From: Otis tarda
Taxonomy: Eukaryota > Chordata > Aves > Otidiformes > Otididae
Assembly (NCBI GenBank): GCA_026413225.1
Contig: CM048552.1
Span: forward strand, 202,257,553-202,321,552
Reading direction: 5' to 3'
Length of the DNA stretch: 64,000 nucleotides
Shown: positions 12,716-26,120 of the stretch, piece after piece
Position numbering within the stretch: the first letter of the stretch is position 1
How the letters are laid out: each line of letters opens with the position of its first letter
Notes under the pieces: model-generated
Told to the model about the DNA's origin: nothing
The model's database searches: none
The model's input: the letters and a program-made list of their open reading frames with translations, nothing else
Program-made: the position numbers and the translations under genes

Positions 12716-15700
12716 TAACATCTCACTTGCAAGTTCTCTTTCTTCTCCATACAGATAATCAAAGGAAGGCTCCTTACCAAACCTCCCAAAATCTGAAAAG
12801 AAGCACAAGTAGAAATAAAATCCAACTCCAGCTGGAGGAATAGTGCATCTTCTTAGCCAAGGCCATCAACTGAATAGTGCTTTGCAACATTTTTCAATTT
12901 ATTGACCATAAAAATCTTCCTTCTTAGAAGGAAACTTGAGCAATGATGGAAACAGTGGTCTGGAGAGCAAATAGAGAACCATCTTGGGTGAATTTACAGT
13001 GGGTTAACCACAAGAACCACACCATTCAGTGACATAAAATCTAAAATTTATTTAAGCAGTTGGTATAACAAGTCCTTGCCCCTGTGTTCCAGCTGTGACT
13101 GGCGCCATGGACTTGGGGGAACAAGACGCTCCCTCCAACCCATCATTGTGCCCAAGTGCTGACTAGTAGCCCGTTACCTACATGTAGGTGTTCCAGCTTT
13201 TTGTACAGTCCTGAATATCTTTGGATGCAGCTAACTAGGACTGTGGTTTTCACTGTTTTTTGCTCTTGAACTTAGACAGTCCCCAGAAGCCATCAATAGC
13301 TCTCGTGCTACATAGTCCCGGGAAAATCTCTTTGACTGTCCCCGTATCTAAAGCTGATTAGTAGTCATTATTTGGGTCCTTGTCACCTTCTGGCATCCCA
13401 CTTCAGGTGTGTTACAGAGCTTTAAATTTTTTTGTCAGCAATTAGTTCACCCTCTGAGAAGGCAACATAAATAAAAATTGTATGTCTCATGATGCTTCAG
13501 CTGTAGGCTTCTGATGTAGAATTAGAGGAAACCATTGCTATCTCCTTGCTTGCCCCTGTCTGGGTCTATCACTGGCTGTAAGTGCATTGATAAACAGCAA
13601 GCAGTTCTAGAAATGTATAAATTAGCAGGGCTATTTTTACAAGATAACAAATGCAGTTCTCTAGTCAGATGTTCTAATCTTTAGGCACACGTTCTATCCC
13701 TTTCCAGATATCTCATGATTACGTATGCATCATTTGCATCACAGACCTTATTAAGATTCTTCCTTTAATATTTTATTATTGTTGACACAATTAAAACCTA
13801 TTTCCATAACAAATAAGGGCTAGAGTTTTTAAGAGCATAGCATGCTGCTCTATTTGAATATCCTACTTTATAATGTACTTAAAGACTGTTTGTATTACTC
13901 TGTTGTTCCTTAGGCCAATAGTAGTTGTACTAATTTTGTATTTGTCGGCAGCAGACACTGCGATTTTTTCCAGTCATCATCAAAATCTTGGCCTGGTACA
14001 GATCAGAAAGAATTCAGACTTACAGGGAGAGTATATTAGCAGTTATCCTTCTTGGGGTTTATCTTTGAGTAGATGGCTGTAAAAAGATTTTCATCGATTC
14101 TAAGTCCTTATGATGTGATTGAACTGGTAGTCTAATACTGTCAGCTTGTCACCGATCACATTTTGTGATAACATTGTCCAGTCCTGTCAGTATTGGACAC
14201 AAGCCTCCACATGTTACTGCTTTATATTTCCTCAATGTATCAGTCAAAATTGGAACTTTTGGGTATATCTGTGTAAGTTGGTGTGTGAAATCTGCTTGGA
14301 TTGCTTAACAACATTCTACACAAAATATTGGTATTTGTACTGTCATCCTTTAAGATCGAGTAACTTATCTCAAATCTCTTCAGATACAAGTCTTGGACTA
14401 CTGTATATTTACTTGGAACCCAATTTTTTTCTCCTTCTGGAGTCTAAATACAGAATTTTCTCATGGGGGAAAAAGGCAACCATGACTTTGACATTTGGGT
14501 ACATGAAAATAGACAATCTATGTTTTGGAGCTATTTATTCTTCATTATTAATAGGAAATATGCTAGAAATTATGTATGTGTTACATGCATGTTTTCTCTG
14601 TTCATGCATGCAGTAACACAACCTACTCTTTGAATTTTAACTCCTAGCTTCTGACCCTATTAGGTCAGAAACTTCTTTGTCCAGGTGAACACTGAATAGT
14701 AATAAAGGAATTTTAACTAAACTGAGTTAAAGTTTATTTTAGTGAATTATTACACTTTGTTAGTGTAACTTCAGTTATGCTATATATCTTGATCCTGCCA
14801 TCTAAAAATTTCAAGCCATTTCACATAAAATGAATCACAATAAGGGGCTGGAGCTTAATTGAAAAATAAGAACACAGTTGAGCAAAGAGTACAGTCTAGG
14901 TTATAAGCAGGCCAGACCCATTGATGGCTAGGTCTTTTGTGGAACTAGCAGAGCTTTCCTGTCCAAAGTACTGGCGTTTTCCTAAGTTTTGAAATCTGTG
15001 TTACAAAATATGGTTGCCTAATCCACCATGCTGCACAATAGCATTTGATATCTTGTTTACTACAATATGTTACTTCATGTTAGAACAATAAAAGAAAAAT
15101 CATTACTTTTATAAAGCAAGCAAGGAGGGAAGTGAAATCTCTCTCAACAGCTAAATGATGGTGAGACTCAAAGTTCCTTAAATTGGCGCCTGCATCTTTC
15201 AGCTTCTTCTGATTCCTTCTTGGTATTGTATAAGGAAAACCTTTGAGTCACCTCCTCTTCTGCTAAATCTGCCCCAGATACCACTGTGACTCAGCTTACC
15301 CATTTGTAAAGAATAAGGGGCCATACATGCTCTCCTCCATTCTGCCTCAGTAAGCCATGCTTTGAAGATATATTTTCATTGTCTATTCCACCATTCTGTA
15401 CCTTTATAAATGTCAAGAGACTGCTTGAATGCTGCCAAGGAAGTGGTCTTTCTACTCCTGCAGAGCAAATACTCACACTCTGTTATATTATTTTCTAAAT
15501 CTTCACAAGTTTTCAGACAGCATAACTCCAGTTCTTAACAGCTTGCCCAACTCCATTATGTTCCCAGGTCTCATGTCACAGTTCCATTACTCTACTTACT
15601 AATGTGCAATATCAAGGGTTTATTCATTTCAGAATGCTTCCTTGTTTGCACTGTCAGCTGCCTTAGTTGTCCTCAGTGTATTACCCTAGCTCTTCTCATT

Positions 15701-17234
15701 GTATTTGTCTCTAAAAGAATTTGCAGATAAAATCTTCCAGTGCATTTTCTTGCTCTTATGGTCCCGAGTTGAATTAGTTCTGCTTTAATTAGGTCATAGA
15801 CTCATATCTTTATTTTAGGAAAAAAAATAAGTTAAGCTATAATAATTACATATTACAAGGGCAATAGTGTCTCTATTAATTCAAGGAAGCTGTCGTAGAG
15901 CATTGAGATTTCACAAAATATGTGATCACCACGTTGTAAACCATACGTGCTAGGCAGTACATGGTTCTTACTCGATATGTGTAATAAGAACAGTGAGGCG
16001 TCTATATTTCCCTTTTTAGTCTAACAGAGTTTCAAAATTTTCATTTTGCCTCTGGTCAGCAGGATTATCTTATCTGATGATGTAGCTGCTGAGAGTAGCC
16101 TGCTTTTGGTCTCAATGTTTGAACAGTTGGCAGTCCTCATTTTCTGACAAGCATTGGAAAATAGTGATGTAAACAACATGTCCAGTCCTTTCCTCAGTGG
16201 AAGTTGTCTGTATATGTTGCTGAATGGCCTATCATACCATCATAACAATGGGAATTTTGCTATTCAAGGGAGCAAATATCCTCAAGGTTGAACTTTACAT
16301 CTGGATTACAAAACCTTAATGGTTAAATCTTTGTGTTTCAAAAGTTATTGCAAGAATTTTTCCTCACATCCTGTCTCTGTGTCAATGTCCTCTTTCGCTC
16401 CACCCTATTATGCTATTCCCTACATTCCCTTGTCTCCCTAAATGTCCTTCCTGCACATAATATTTTCCTCATGCTGCTATTGTTCCTGATCTTCCCGGTT
16501 TATCAAAATGAGGAGAAAAAAAAGGAGAATAAGGAACTTAGCTGTACTCTCTGTACAGAGTGAGTGGCATTTCATTCTGTAAAGTGGTCTCTTCCATTAT
16601 TGACTGGTACCATCAGCTATCCGTGTTATATAGGGCAGTGGCGTGCTTGTAAGGCAACGAAGATGTTCCTGTCTTTGGTTCCTCTTTCTGTTGCCATCGG
16701 TGCCTGAAGTGTAGAGTGGTATTTTGTGGCTCGAAACAGAACAACCTGCAGGGAAGAAAGATGCAAAGATACATGTCAAATTTATATGGCAGGAAGAGTT
16801 TCTAAATGCTTAAGTTTTTTTTTTTTTGTCTCCTTTTAGAATTTTTATACAAGCCTGTTAGTCTACCATACACCTCAAAAAGACTGTATTTTTCTTCCAA
16901 TAAGAAAATAAGAACTGGCAAACTTATACTAAGATGGGGTTTTGACAGGAAGAGAGTTAATTCAGTTCTCTTCTAAGTAATGATTAACAAAAAACCTCTT
17001 TAGCCATTCTGAACAAATAATGTAGTTTTCAGCTTGATGTCTGAGATTTAGGAAACATCTAATATTGTTATAATTGCAGTAAAATCACAGTGGCTGCCAG
17101 GAGATCTTTTGTTCATCTTTGAAATGTCCGAAGGGAAATGCAAACATTTTGCTTTGTGGCTTATGCCTGCTTTAGTCACCAGATCTAATATAATCTTGCT
17201 GATTAGGTAAAAGACTTGGAAATTTTATACCCTG
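12716..17234. other. Unassigned DNA including a CpG-containing patch
   Basis: No gene supported. The part at about 13020-13480 keeps more CpG sites than its surroundings (GGCGCC, CCCGGG, TACGGGG on minus) and holds a perfect 14-base palindrome ACCTACATGTAGGT at 13176-13189. On the minus strand it ends in an AATAAA-like run. It may be an LTR-type insertion I cannot assign. The longest frame (156 codons, 14.15-14.6 kb, plus) has no recognisable domain and lies in very AT-rich DNA. Confidence 0.4.
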
Positions 17235-18343
17235 TGTGCTGAGTTGATCTTGGTTGGCTGCCAGGCACCCACCAAACTGCACTATCACTCCCCTTCCTCA
17301 AAAGGATAGAGGGAGAATAATAGACAGAAAAGATCATGGGTCAGGATAAAGACAGGCAGATCGCTCACCAGTTATAATCACAGGCAAAACAGACTCAACT
17401 TGGGGAAAATTAAATTAATTTATTGCCAATTAAAAATAAAGCAGGATAGTGAGAAACAAAGACAAAGCTAAAACCACCTTCCCCTCACCGTTCCCTTGTT
17501 CCCAGCTTCGACTTTACTCCACTTCCAATTCTTTCACTTCCTCCCCCATGAACGGTACAAGGGGATGGGGAATGGGGGTTGTGGTCAGTCCATAACAGTT
17601 CATCTCTGCCACTCCTTCCTCCTCACAGTCTTCCTCTGCTCCAATATGGGGTCCATTCCATAGGATATAGTCCTTCATGAACTTCTCCCACATGGATCCT
17701 TTGCATGGGCTGAAGTTCTTCAAGAACTACTTCACCATAGGTCCTTTCTATGTGGTGCGGCCCTTCAGGAGGGCTGTAGTGTGAGTCCCCCATCGACCAT
17801 AGGTCCTGCCAGAAAACCTGCTCCTGCTTGGGCTCCACTCCACAGGCTGCAGCTCCTGCCAGGAGCCTGCTCTGGTGTAGGCTGTCCATGGGCTGCAGCT
17901 TCTTTCAGGGCATCTCCACCTGCTTCATTGTGGGGTCCTCCATGGGCTGCAGGTGGACCTTTGCTCCACTGTGGATCTCCATGGGCTGCAGGGGGACAGC
18001 CTGCATCACTGTGGTCTCCACAGACTTGCAGGGGAATCTGCTCTAATGCCTGGAGCACCTCCTTCTTCTTCACTGACCTTGGTGTCTGCAAGGCCATTTC
18101 TCTCACATCTTCTCACTCTTCTCTCAGAGCTGCTGCACAGTGTTTTATTTTACCCTTTCTTAACTATGTTTTCACAGAGGTGCCACCAGCATTGCTGATA
18201 GACTCAGCTTTGGCTAGCAGTGGGTCTGTCTTGGAGCCACTGGAACTGGCTCTGTCAGATATGGAGGCAGCTCCTGGTATCGCCTCACAGAGGCCACACC
18301 TGCAGCCCCCCTCCTGCCAAAACCTTGCCATAAAACCAATACA
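17235..18343 (-). mobile_element. Solo LTR with internal tandem units (avian ERV, about 1.1 kb)
   Basis: On the minus strand it starts TGTATTGGTTTTATGGCAAG, has a TTAAGAAAGGG box where related copies have a TATA-like TATTTAAGAAGGG, then TCAGTGAAGAAGAAGG. A block of related units around a CTGCAGCCCATGGA core follows, then a poly(A) signal AATAAA (17419-17424 as TTTATT), CCCCAAGTTGAGTCTG, and a TTGATCTTGGTTGG-type end finishing in CAGCACA. The 36.85 kb and 58.1 kb segments share parts of this order. No retroviral internal region adjoins. The family is one of the long avian ERV LTRs, ERVL-like by my recollection. A middle-aged fossil. Confidence 0.75.
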
Positions 18344-19469
18344 TCTTTCATCTTAAAAGGAAGTGGGATACTGAAATTCCTTCTGAATGTTTATAAAGAA
18401 CCGTATAATCCTTCTTCTTCAATGTCTGTTGTTTTAAGAATGTGCAACTATTTTCTCCAAAATACTATTCCTAATGATGATAATATTTCCTGGTTTCACT
18501 GACAGAAGTATATGCATCGCATAAATAGTTATATGACTGAGAACGATTTTTTTTTTTTTAGCTGAAAGGAATTGATCTTACCACTTTGTCTCCTACATTA
18601 ATGGTGGTAAAATTACTTTTTTTTTTTTATATCTCTTCTCACATATATATGTTTTTTTTCCAAGTTGAGTTAAATTTCTATTTTCACTAGAAATGGTGAA
18701 TGTTTTGCACCTTCTTCAACTAGGACTCCAGAAGTCTCTGGTATAGGGATCAATGCTGTATCTGAGTTTTTTATTAATAGTTTTTTTCTTTATTCCTCTC
18801 TTCTAAGAATACTTGTTTTGCCATTTAGGCAGAAGCTGTTTAGGAGCCATAAATCATGGAGTATAAAGTCTTTCTGCTGTTACTAAATTTCCTATTTTAA
18901 TGCACAAAAAAAATGACTGATACGTTAATAATATTTTGGAAATTTTCCTAGTTTCTGCATAGCTGTAAGTCAGCAATACATGTGGAAATATGCAAAACTA
19001 GGAAAATGTACAGCAGATGATGTATGCTGATCTTCTTTCTATGAAATATTTCCTCCAATTTACCCACTTCAATGTCTGCAAAATAAGAAAATACTCAATG
19101 TAGCATGGCACCACTTCTATTATGGAAGGATATTTTACAACGGTGATTCCAATAATGGAAACGTGTCCTGTTTGTTCCATATCACTATTCTTTTGTTTCC
19201 AACTTGCTAATGCTTTACTGAGAGAGATTAAGCTGAAATTTGTGCTGTCATTATTATACAGTTTATTTAATAGCACAAATAGCTTCTTTGCTTCTGTCAC
19301 AAGGCAAAAAGCAAAGAAACTCATTTCCACCACTTGTGACATTTTAAAATTAATAAGGACTGTCCTTTGTGAAAACAAGTCTGACATGACTATGCCTTTA
19401 TCATAGCACCACATAATCACAGACTGTTGTAGAACACTACTGGGAACAGTGAGTCTTTTCTACTCTCCC
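18344..19469. other. Unassigned AT-rich DNA
   Basis: AT-rich sequence with T runs (18548-18560, 18618-18630). The overlapping frames of 140 codons (minus) and 94 codons (plus) near 19.0-19.4 kb resemble no known family. The last 60 bases may contain the decayed 3' end of the neighbouring CR1. Confidence 0.5.
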
Positions 19470-20245
19470 CCAATCGGATATTTATACACATCGATAAGAT
19501 GCCCTCGAGCCTTCCCTTCTCCAGGCTGAATGGTCCCAGCTCTCTCCGTCTCTCCTCATATGACAGGTGCTCCAAGCCCCTAATCACCTTTGTGACCCTT
19601 TGCTATACTCTCTCCAGTGTGCCCATGTCCCTCTTGTATGGGGCACCACAGAACTGGACACAGCACTCCAGATGTGTCACACCAGTACTGAGCAGTGGGG
19701 AAGGATCCCCTCCCTCAACCTGCTGCAATGCTCTTTGTAATGCAGCCCAGGATGCTGTTGGTGTCTTTGCCATGAGGGCACATTGCTGGCTTATGGTCAG
19801 CTTGGCATCCACAGGACCCCCAGGTCTTTTTCTTCCAAGCTGCTTTCCAACTGGTCAGCCCTGGTGCCTGGGGTTATTCCTTCCCAGGGGAAGACTCGGC
19901 ATTTCCCTGTGTTGAGCTTCAGTGAGGTTCCTTTCAGCACATTTCTCCAGCTTTTTGCTGTCCCTCTGAATGTCAGCACACCCATCTGGTCTGTCAATCA
20001 CTTTTCCCAATTTTGTATCATCTGCGATGTGCTGAGGCTGTATTCTATCTCAGCATCCAAGTCACTAATGAAGATGTTAGACAGTACTGGCCCCATTGTT
20101 GAGCCCTGGCCCACACCACCAGTAACTGACCTCCAGCTGGACTTCATCCTGCTGATCACAACCCTATGAGCCCAGCACTTCAGCCATTTTTCAGTCCACC
20201 TCACTGTCCACTTATCTGGTCTGCTTCATCAGTTTGCCACTTTAT
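19470..20245 (-). mobile_element. CR1 LINE fragment, diverged (RT 3' half)
   Basis: On the minus strand the sequence follows CR1 ORF2 from the reverse transcriptase core to near its end. Signs are a [18 protein letters not shown]-like stretch (family [10 protein letters not shown]), IADDTKLG at 20017-20028 where the family has FADDTKLG, and later EKDLGV, LECCVQF and HVGEIG-like remnants. The frame is broken several times, and no clean octamer tail remains at the left end. Identity to the 28.9 kb copy is visibly lower than for the 22 kb copy, so this is an older insertion of another subfamily. Confidence 0.85.
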
Positions 20246-22123
20246 CTTTAGTCTTAGATAATGCCAGATGTGGAACAACAACCTCTAGGAAGCTGTGTTA
20301 CTTCTATAGTGTGATTTCTAAGTTTTCTCAATGATACTGTCATTGGCTGGAGACTTCTTCTTATTCCTGAAATAAAAGCAGAGGAATCTCATACTACTTT
20401 CCTCTTTTTTTTTTTTTATTTATTCAAGACTGTTCACATCTCCAGTTCATCAAATAAATTCTACTTTTGGTAACCTGCATTTTAATGAAGGTGAATAATG
20501 AGCCCATTCTATAAAACTGGTGTCCTGCAGGAGGAGATTTGCTGTGGGGAGTACAGGGAGATTCTCCTGTTATCCTCATTGCCACAACTTGCTGCAACAT
20601 GACCAATTCCAGGTAAACCGACACAGAAACTACCCTGTGCTTGTACACGCTTTCCCCCTATTTAGATGACTTTGGGACCTCTTCTGTATTTCATTAACAG
20701 ATTTTGCTAAAATACTACCCTGTTGATATGTCGTCAGGAGATATTTTACTGTGGAAACATGCCTTACTCTGACACATAAAATCTCTGTGATGGCTACAGC
20801 CTCTTGTACAGTACTGTGACAGTTCCAGCCCATAGCCGTTTTCCTTTTTGGCTCTCTTTATATGGGTTGTCTTTAAGTGAGAGCTTTCATATTTTCATCT
20901 GCCACGTGTGGGCTTGTTTTGCAAATTCCTGTCCTTTTTTAATAGATTTATTAATATTTTCAACACCTTTCTTTGAGTATTTGAACTTTAAAACTCAAGG
21001 ACTGTTAAGTTAGGAAATTCTCCTTATTATTTCAGAAGTAGTGTTTGTCTCAGGGAAGGCAAACCCACCTTTTTTCCTTGAATGTATTTCATCTATTACT
21101 GGCAGCTGAGTTCTTTTTTGAATGGTCTTGCTTTTTTTTTTTTAATATAATCTATATACCTTTGCTTTATACATTGGAATCCTGCCTCATCCTTCAGTGG
21201 CACACTTAATAAAAAGTTTGTGGTAGTGTTTTCTTTTTTTTTCATCAGAATTAATTCTGTTCCCTTGGATATGCGTTCTCCAGTGGAGATCTAAATGCAA
21301 TAGATAGTTCTTCCATTCTATCTGTCTGTTGCAAGTTTGGAGACCTAGACATCTAATTTTCAACTTGATTTATAGGCTGTGCAGCTGGTAGTGAATTTAT
21401 GGACATTGCTTCTTTTAGACAATGTATTCTTTGACTCATCTTGCAAAGTTTTCATTTTCAGAAATAGTGGTTTTTTTCAAGTTGCAAAGAAAATTAACAC
21501 TTTCCTCCCAAAGCAAGATGTTTAAGGAGAAATTAATCCAGCCCTTTCAGTGAAAGTACAAGTGATCAATACTTTAATATGTTGTTTTGCTTTTTGTTTA
21601 TTTGTTTTTGCACTCTTCCTTTCAGTTCTTATGCTTGAGGAAAGATCTTACCTTTGAAAGTTCTCTGACTTTTTTTTGAGGTCTACTACCAGTATTGAGT
21701 TTGTCTTCTTTAAAATTCTTTTTTTTGTGTGTGTGTGTGATTATGTCAAGATTTTGTTTGTTTTCTTCATTTATGACCTAATTTTTACCTACCAACTTGC
21801 TAAGAAAAGGCTGGGCTTAATGCTGGCCTGAAATTATCTCTAATTATCCCCCAGTGTCTAGGGAGACCAGTGTTGATATTTTCCTCTCTTTGATGCTGTA
21901 ATATGTACTGTAAATCTGTTGGTAGATTAGTATTCCCCTGTCAGTTAGAGATGAGTATATATATATATATATTTTTTCCAGATACAGCAAGTTATTGCTT
22001 CCAAAAACTACAGAAGATAAAATAAATCAGTAACACAAGATTTTTTTTTTTCAAAATAAAAATTTCATATGAATTACAGTAGAACTGGAGGAAACGAAGA
22101 AATGAAAGGATTAACTATTAGGG
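20246..22123. other. Unassigned AT-rich DNA with simple repeats
   Basis: T-rich runs and short microsatellites, (GT)n near 21727-21740 and (TA)n at 21955-21972. No gene or transposon recognised. Confidence 0.55.
21955..21972. repeat. (TA)n microsatellite
   Basis: Nine TA units in a row, followed by a T run. Confidence 0.85.
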
Positions 22124-22133
22124 ATTAGCTATT

Positions 22134-22896
22134 TAGAATCATGGAATAGAATCACAGAATAGTTAGGGTTGGAAGGGACCTTTAAAGGTCATCTAGTCCA
22201 ACCCCCCTGGAAGAGACAGATACATCCTCAACCAGATCAGGTTGCTCAGAACCCCATCCAACCTGGCCTTGAATGTTTCCAAGGATGGGGCATCTGCCAC
22301 CTCTCTGGGCAACCTGTGCCAGTGTTCCACCACCCTAACTGTAATTTTTTTTTCCTTATATAAAGTCTGAATCTACCTTCTTCTATTTTGAAACCATTAC
22401 CCCTCGTCCTATCACAGCGGGCCCTGCTGAAGAGTTTCTCCCTGTCTTTCCTGTAAGCCCCCTGTAGGTACTGGAAGACCACTATAAGGTCTCCCCAAAG
22501 CCTACTCTTCTCCAGGCTGAATAGCCCCAACTCTCTCAGCCTGTCCTCATAGGAGAGATACTCCAGTCCTCTGATCACCTTTGTGGCCCTTCTCTGGACT
22601 CTCTCCAACAGGTCCATGTCCTTCTTATGCTGGGGGCTCCAGAACTGGACACAGTACTCCAGGTGGGGTCTCACCAGGGCAGAGTAGAGGGGGAGAATCA
22701 CCTCCCTTGACCTGCTGGCCACACTCCTCTTGATGCAGCCCAGGATGCGGTTGGCTTTTCTGGGCTGCAGGCACATATTGCTGGCTCATGTTGAGCTTTC
22801 CATCCACCAGCACTCCCAAGTCCTTCTCCTCAGGCCTATTCTGGATCCATTATCTGCATATCCTGTATTTATGCTTGGGACTGCCAATATTTGTTA
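22134..22896 (-). mobile_element. CR1 LINE, 5'-truncated (ORF2 C-terminal part plus 3' UTR)
   Basis: Minus-strand CR1. The left end carries a decayed octamer tail and GTTAGGGTTGGAAGGGACC. The reading frame covers the last 200 or so residues of ORF2, with readable motifs [55 protein letters not shown] and [14 protein letters not shown] (each shown in part). An extra A near 22756 shifts the frame between [15 protein letters not shown] and KANRILGC, and the A-rich IRKKK segment carries a second shift, so it is dead. It stops within the region before VLVD. Possible target duplication: ATTAGCTATT (22124-22133) and ATTAGCTGTT (22897-22906). Its 3' UTR shares a diagnostic block with the 52.5 kb copy. 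Confidence 0.93.
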
Positions 22897-25609
22897 ATTA
22901 GCTGTTAACAAGTGATACATTTTCTTTGCCAGAATATATATAGTTTTCTTTGATAGTTTAGGGGGCACAATGGAACAAGCTGTTCAACCTGAATGATGTA
23001 ATTGTTGAATAGCAATTGTATTGCAGCTGAACTAGTTGAAGATTTTCAAGTCTGATTTTTCTTTTTTCTTTTAACAATGTGCCTGGGTCTTACAAACATT
23101 AAAATTTTCAGTCAGAAGTGAAAATTTTGAAATATTTTGTAGAAAAAAAAAAGGAGAGATGTCCAGTAAAACCTTAAGGCACAAGAATGCTTTGGTTTTC
23201 CATTGGAAATTACTGTATTTTTTGAATTACATATACAAAGTAGCAATCAAGAAAATGTTTTGATTTTCCTGCTAAAAAAAAAAAAAAGATTTGACCAAAC
23301 TAAAGTCAAGGTTTTTTTTTTTAATGGAGAACTGTAATTGCAATAATTTTTTTTTTCTTCCTTCTTATCATTGAAATATACCTGTTGCATAACATGCTAT
23401 ATTGATGATCTCCGCATCTCAGTCTGGAATAACTAAGAATTTATCAGGTCTCTCTCCTACATAACTGAAAGAACTGATAGGAAAATTGCTATTATAATGA
23501 TTAAGAATTATGGAAATACATACCAAGAAAAAGCTTGCTTCTTAATGTAAAATCAAATATGTGCATTTCAAACAGATTTGGGAGCATTTTCAATATACTG
23601 AGAATAGAACAGCTTACGCAAAGAATGGATTACCCTCTGGGGGATCTAGCTGTTAATCAGTACTCAGTATTAAGGGAGGGGATGGATAGAAAATGAAGTT
23701 GATTGCTTACTCAAACAAAGTTCCTCTGGTGGTAACATCGTCCTACATACAGGGCAAATTATCTTTTAAAAGAAGTAAAATGAAAACTATGGTTTGCTTT
23801 TAGCTGCCTCCTCTTAGTATGCAGAATTAATAATTTCAAATAGTTTTTCAAAGTTCAAATGCTAAGTGTGGTAGGAATTGTCAATACAGTATACTACTAT
23901 AGCAGTTGCAGAAGAACTTGAATGAAACTAAGTACTAAAGTATATTTTTTTTTAATTTTGGACAAATTCAGGGAGAAATGTAAGAACACACAGAAACTTA
24001 AGTCCTGGTTGACCTGCCCTTCTTCCATCTCCAGTTCTTCCTGTACATGAGGGAAGCAAGGAAGGAAATGTCACTCTCGAACTCTATGTATACCATGGAC
24101 ATGGTGATCAATGCAGCTAATAATCAGATACCCAATAAACCTAGTTTATCACTACTGACACTAATTTCCTAGACCAAAGTTCACATTTTTCCCTTCTCAT
24201 ATGAGTTTTGGCAGAATTTTTTCCATCTAACAGCATATAAGTTTATAAATTGAAAATTCCTCAGTCCTAGCCTGCTGTTTTGCTCTGAGCAACAGGGCAG
24301 TCAAATAAGCAGGCAAAGCCCTGTAAAACTGACAGACACAAGATTCATAAGGGCGAGTTTAAGTGCTCCTCTAAAACTAGTTTGAAAGCATCATTAATCA
24401 TGCTGGGCACTGAGCCAGTATAAGCAACTAGTTACAATTGTATTCCTCATTTTAACAGAAAATATGGACTTTTCTCTGGTTTCCTTTATATGGTTCTTTG
24501 CACTGGAAGTCCACCTAGCCTCAGCTAGAAGTCTTCCTTAGCAGATTAGAAAAGGGAGACAGCAGGAGGTTTTAAAATGATAAAATGAACATATTTCAGT
24601 TGTTCCACCCTCCCCTTTGTAATCTTTGGATTACTATTGTATTCTTTCCTTAGAAACATAACCCTTACTTTGATTGTAAAACTAATGGAAAATCTTTATT
24701 CTGTTAAGGGATACTCTACACACTATGCAAACAAGTGAAAGAAAACCAAAGTAGATCTCTAGATTATCCATTCATCTACAGCAGGTTACTAAAAAGACAC
24801 ACTCCCTCTATCAAAACTAAATTCAGAAGCATTCCTGTGCACCACTTACACTGTCTCTTAATGTTAGTTTACCAATGCCTCAAAGATCTCACCAATCAAA
24901 ATTACACTGAACACTTTCAATATAAAATTGCCAGTAGAAACTTTATGTGTGGTCTTATGTTCTTCCCTCGTTCACTTTAAAACTGGGGAGCAATAGTTTT
25001 TTTTCCACTATAATTTACTGCAGTGATCTGGGGACTAATTTATGCTAATCAAGTCCTTTGAAGATGAAAAAAAGCACTTCTTCAATTTTATGGATGTAGA
25101 TTTCAACATCATGGATGTAGGTTTAGAGGCCTTCACTTCTCAAGGACTTGTACATCACAAAATTCAGGAAGGGTATACTTTACCATTTTCCTAAAAACTT
25201 GTTTTATGCTATTTTCATTCGAAGTAAAGATTAATTTTGAATATTTGTATTTCAGAGCTTAAATTTAAATACATTTGGGATTAAATCTGGGATTCTAGGA
25301 GGACCATGTATGTCATCTGCATTTCTAAGAGTTCTGTGTCTTCTTTATTTAGTTCTTCAAGTACAGACAAAAAGTGTGTTCCATTTTGGTCTTGGAATAA
25401 ATACCAATCTCCTCAATTTAATGCCATTTTCATTTAGTTCAAGTTGAAATCTCACAATGGACATTTAATTAGATAATGAGGCATCTATGCTAATTTTTAA
25501 CCTTTGCATCAGCAAAATGTGTTTCATGGAAATGAGGAAGTATATCTTCAAGTCAAGATAAATGACAGAAAATGCCTTGTTTTGTACCTGGAAGTGCTTA
25601 CTCCTCCGT
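22897..25609. other. Unassigned AT-rich DNA
   Basis: No gene or known repeat seen. A and T runs at about 23142-23154, 23274-23287 and 23312-23323. Open frames are at most about 80 codons. Confidence 0.55.
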
Positions 25610-26120
25610 TATGATCCCAGTGAGAAAGACACTCAGACTCTAAAAGGTATAATTTAAAAAGTTATTAGAGCTCACACTACAAGAAGAGAATAGTACAGGT
25701 AATCTTATTTTCTTTTAGATGCTTGAAACTCCAACTGGTGTAGAATCGAATGGGCCTCCAGCCCCCATGCAGCACACCATGCAGACCTCATCCAGAGAAG
25801 AGATTCTCCCCTTTTGGTCCTTTGAGCTATTGCTTGTTTTCCTACAAAGAAACAACTCTATTCATCATTTCTACTGTCAGACGGGAGGGATGTTCGCATG
25901 AGAACTTGTTACTGCACTGTTAGATAAAAGCAAGGCCAGGCAGGTGGTGTAATTGCCGGTACCAAGTGGGAGCTGGCTGCAGGCTACTCTGTTAAAATCA
26001 ACCAGCTGCGTTTGTCCTGCAGCCAAAGTTTGTGCAGCACAGCACAAGCCTGAGGGCTGGGCTGGTCGTGCACGTACATGGTCACACCATGTACAATGGT
26101 TGAGCAGTCAGGACCACTAC
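25610..26120. other. CpG-retaining patch with a perfect hairpin, possible old LTR
   Basis: About 500 bases with more G, C and CpG than the flanks. It contains GTACATGGT-CAC-ACCATGTAC, a perfect 9-bp stem with a 3-base loop (26074-26094). Its left part, read on minus, has an AT-rich block and then a TCTTTCTCACTGGGATC-like segment that could be an LTR end. I cannot assign a family. A 60-codon frame at 25.7 kb is not convincing. Confidence 0.3.

Noticed and set aside
14146-14616. 156-codon plus-strand frame
   Set aside because: AT-rich sequence, no recognisable motif, no supporting context; length is within chance for a 64 kb window.
17781-18356. 191-codon open frame on plus inside the 17.2-18.3 kb LTR
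   Set aside because: It runs antisense through the tandem CCATGGGCTGCAG units of the LTR; its Trp/Gly/Ala-rich composition comes from the repeat, and similar shadow frames occur in the 36.85 kb copy.
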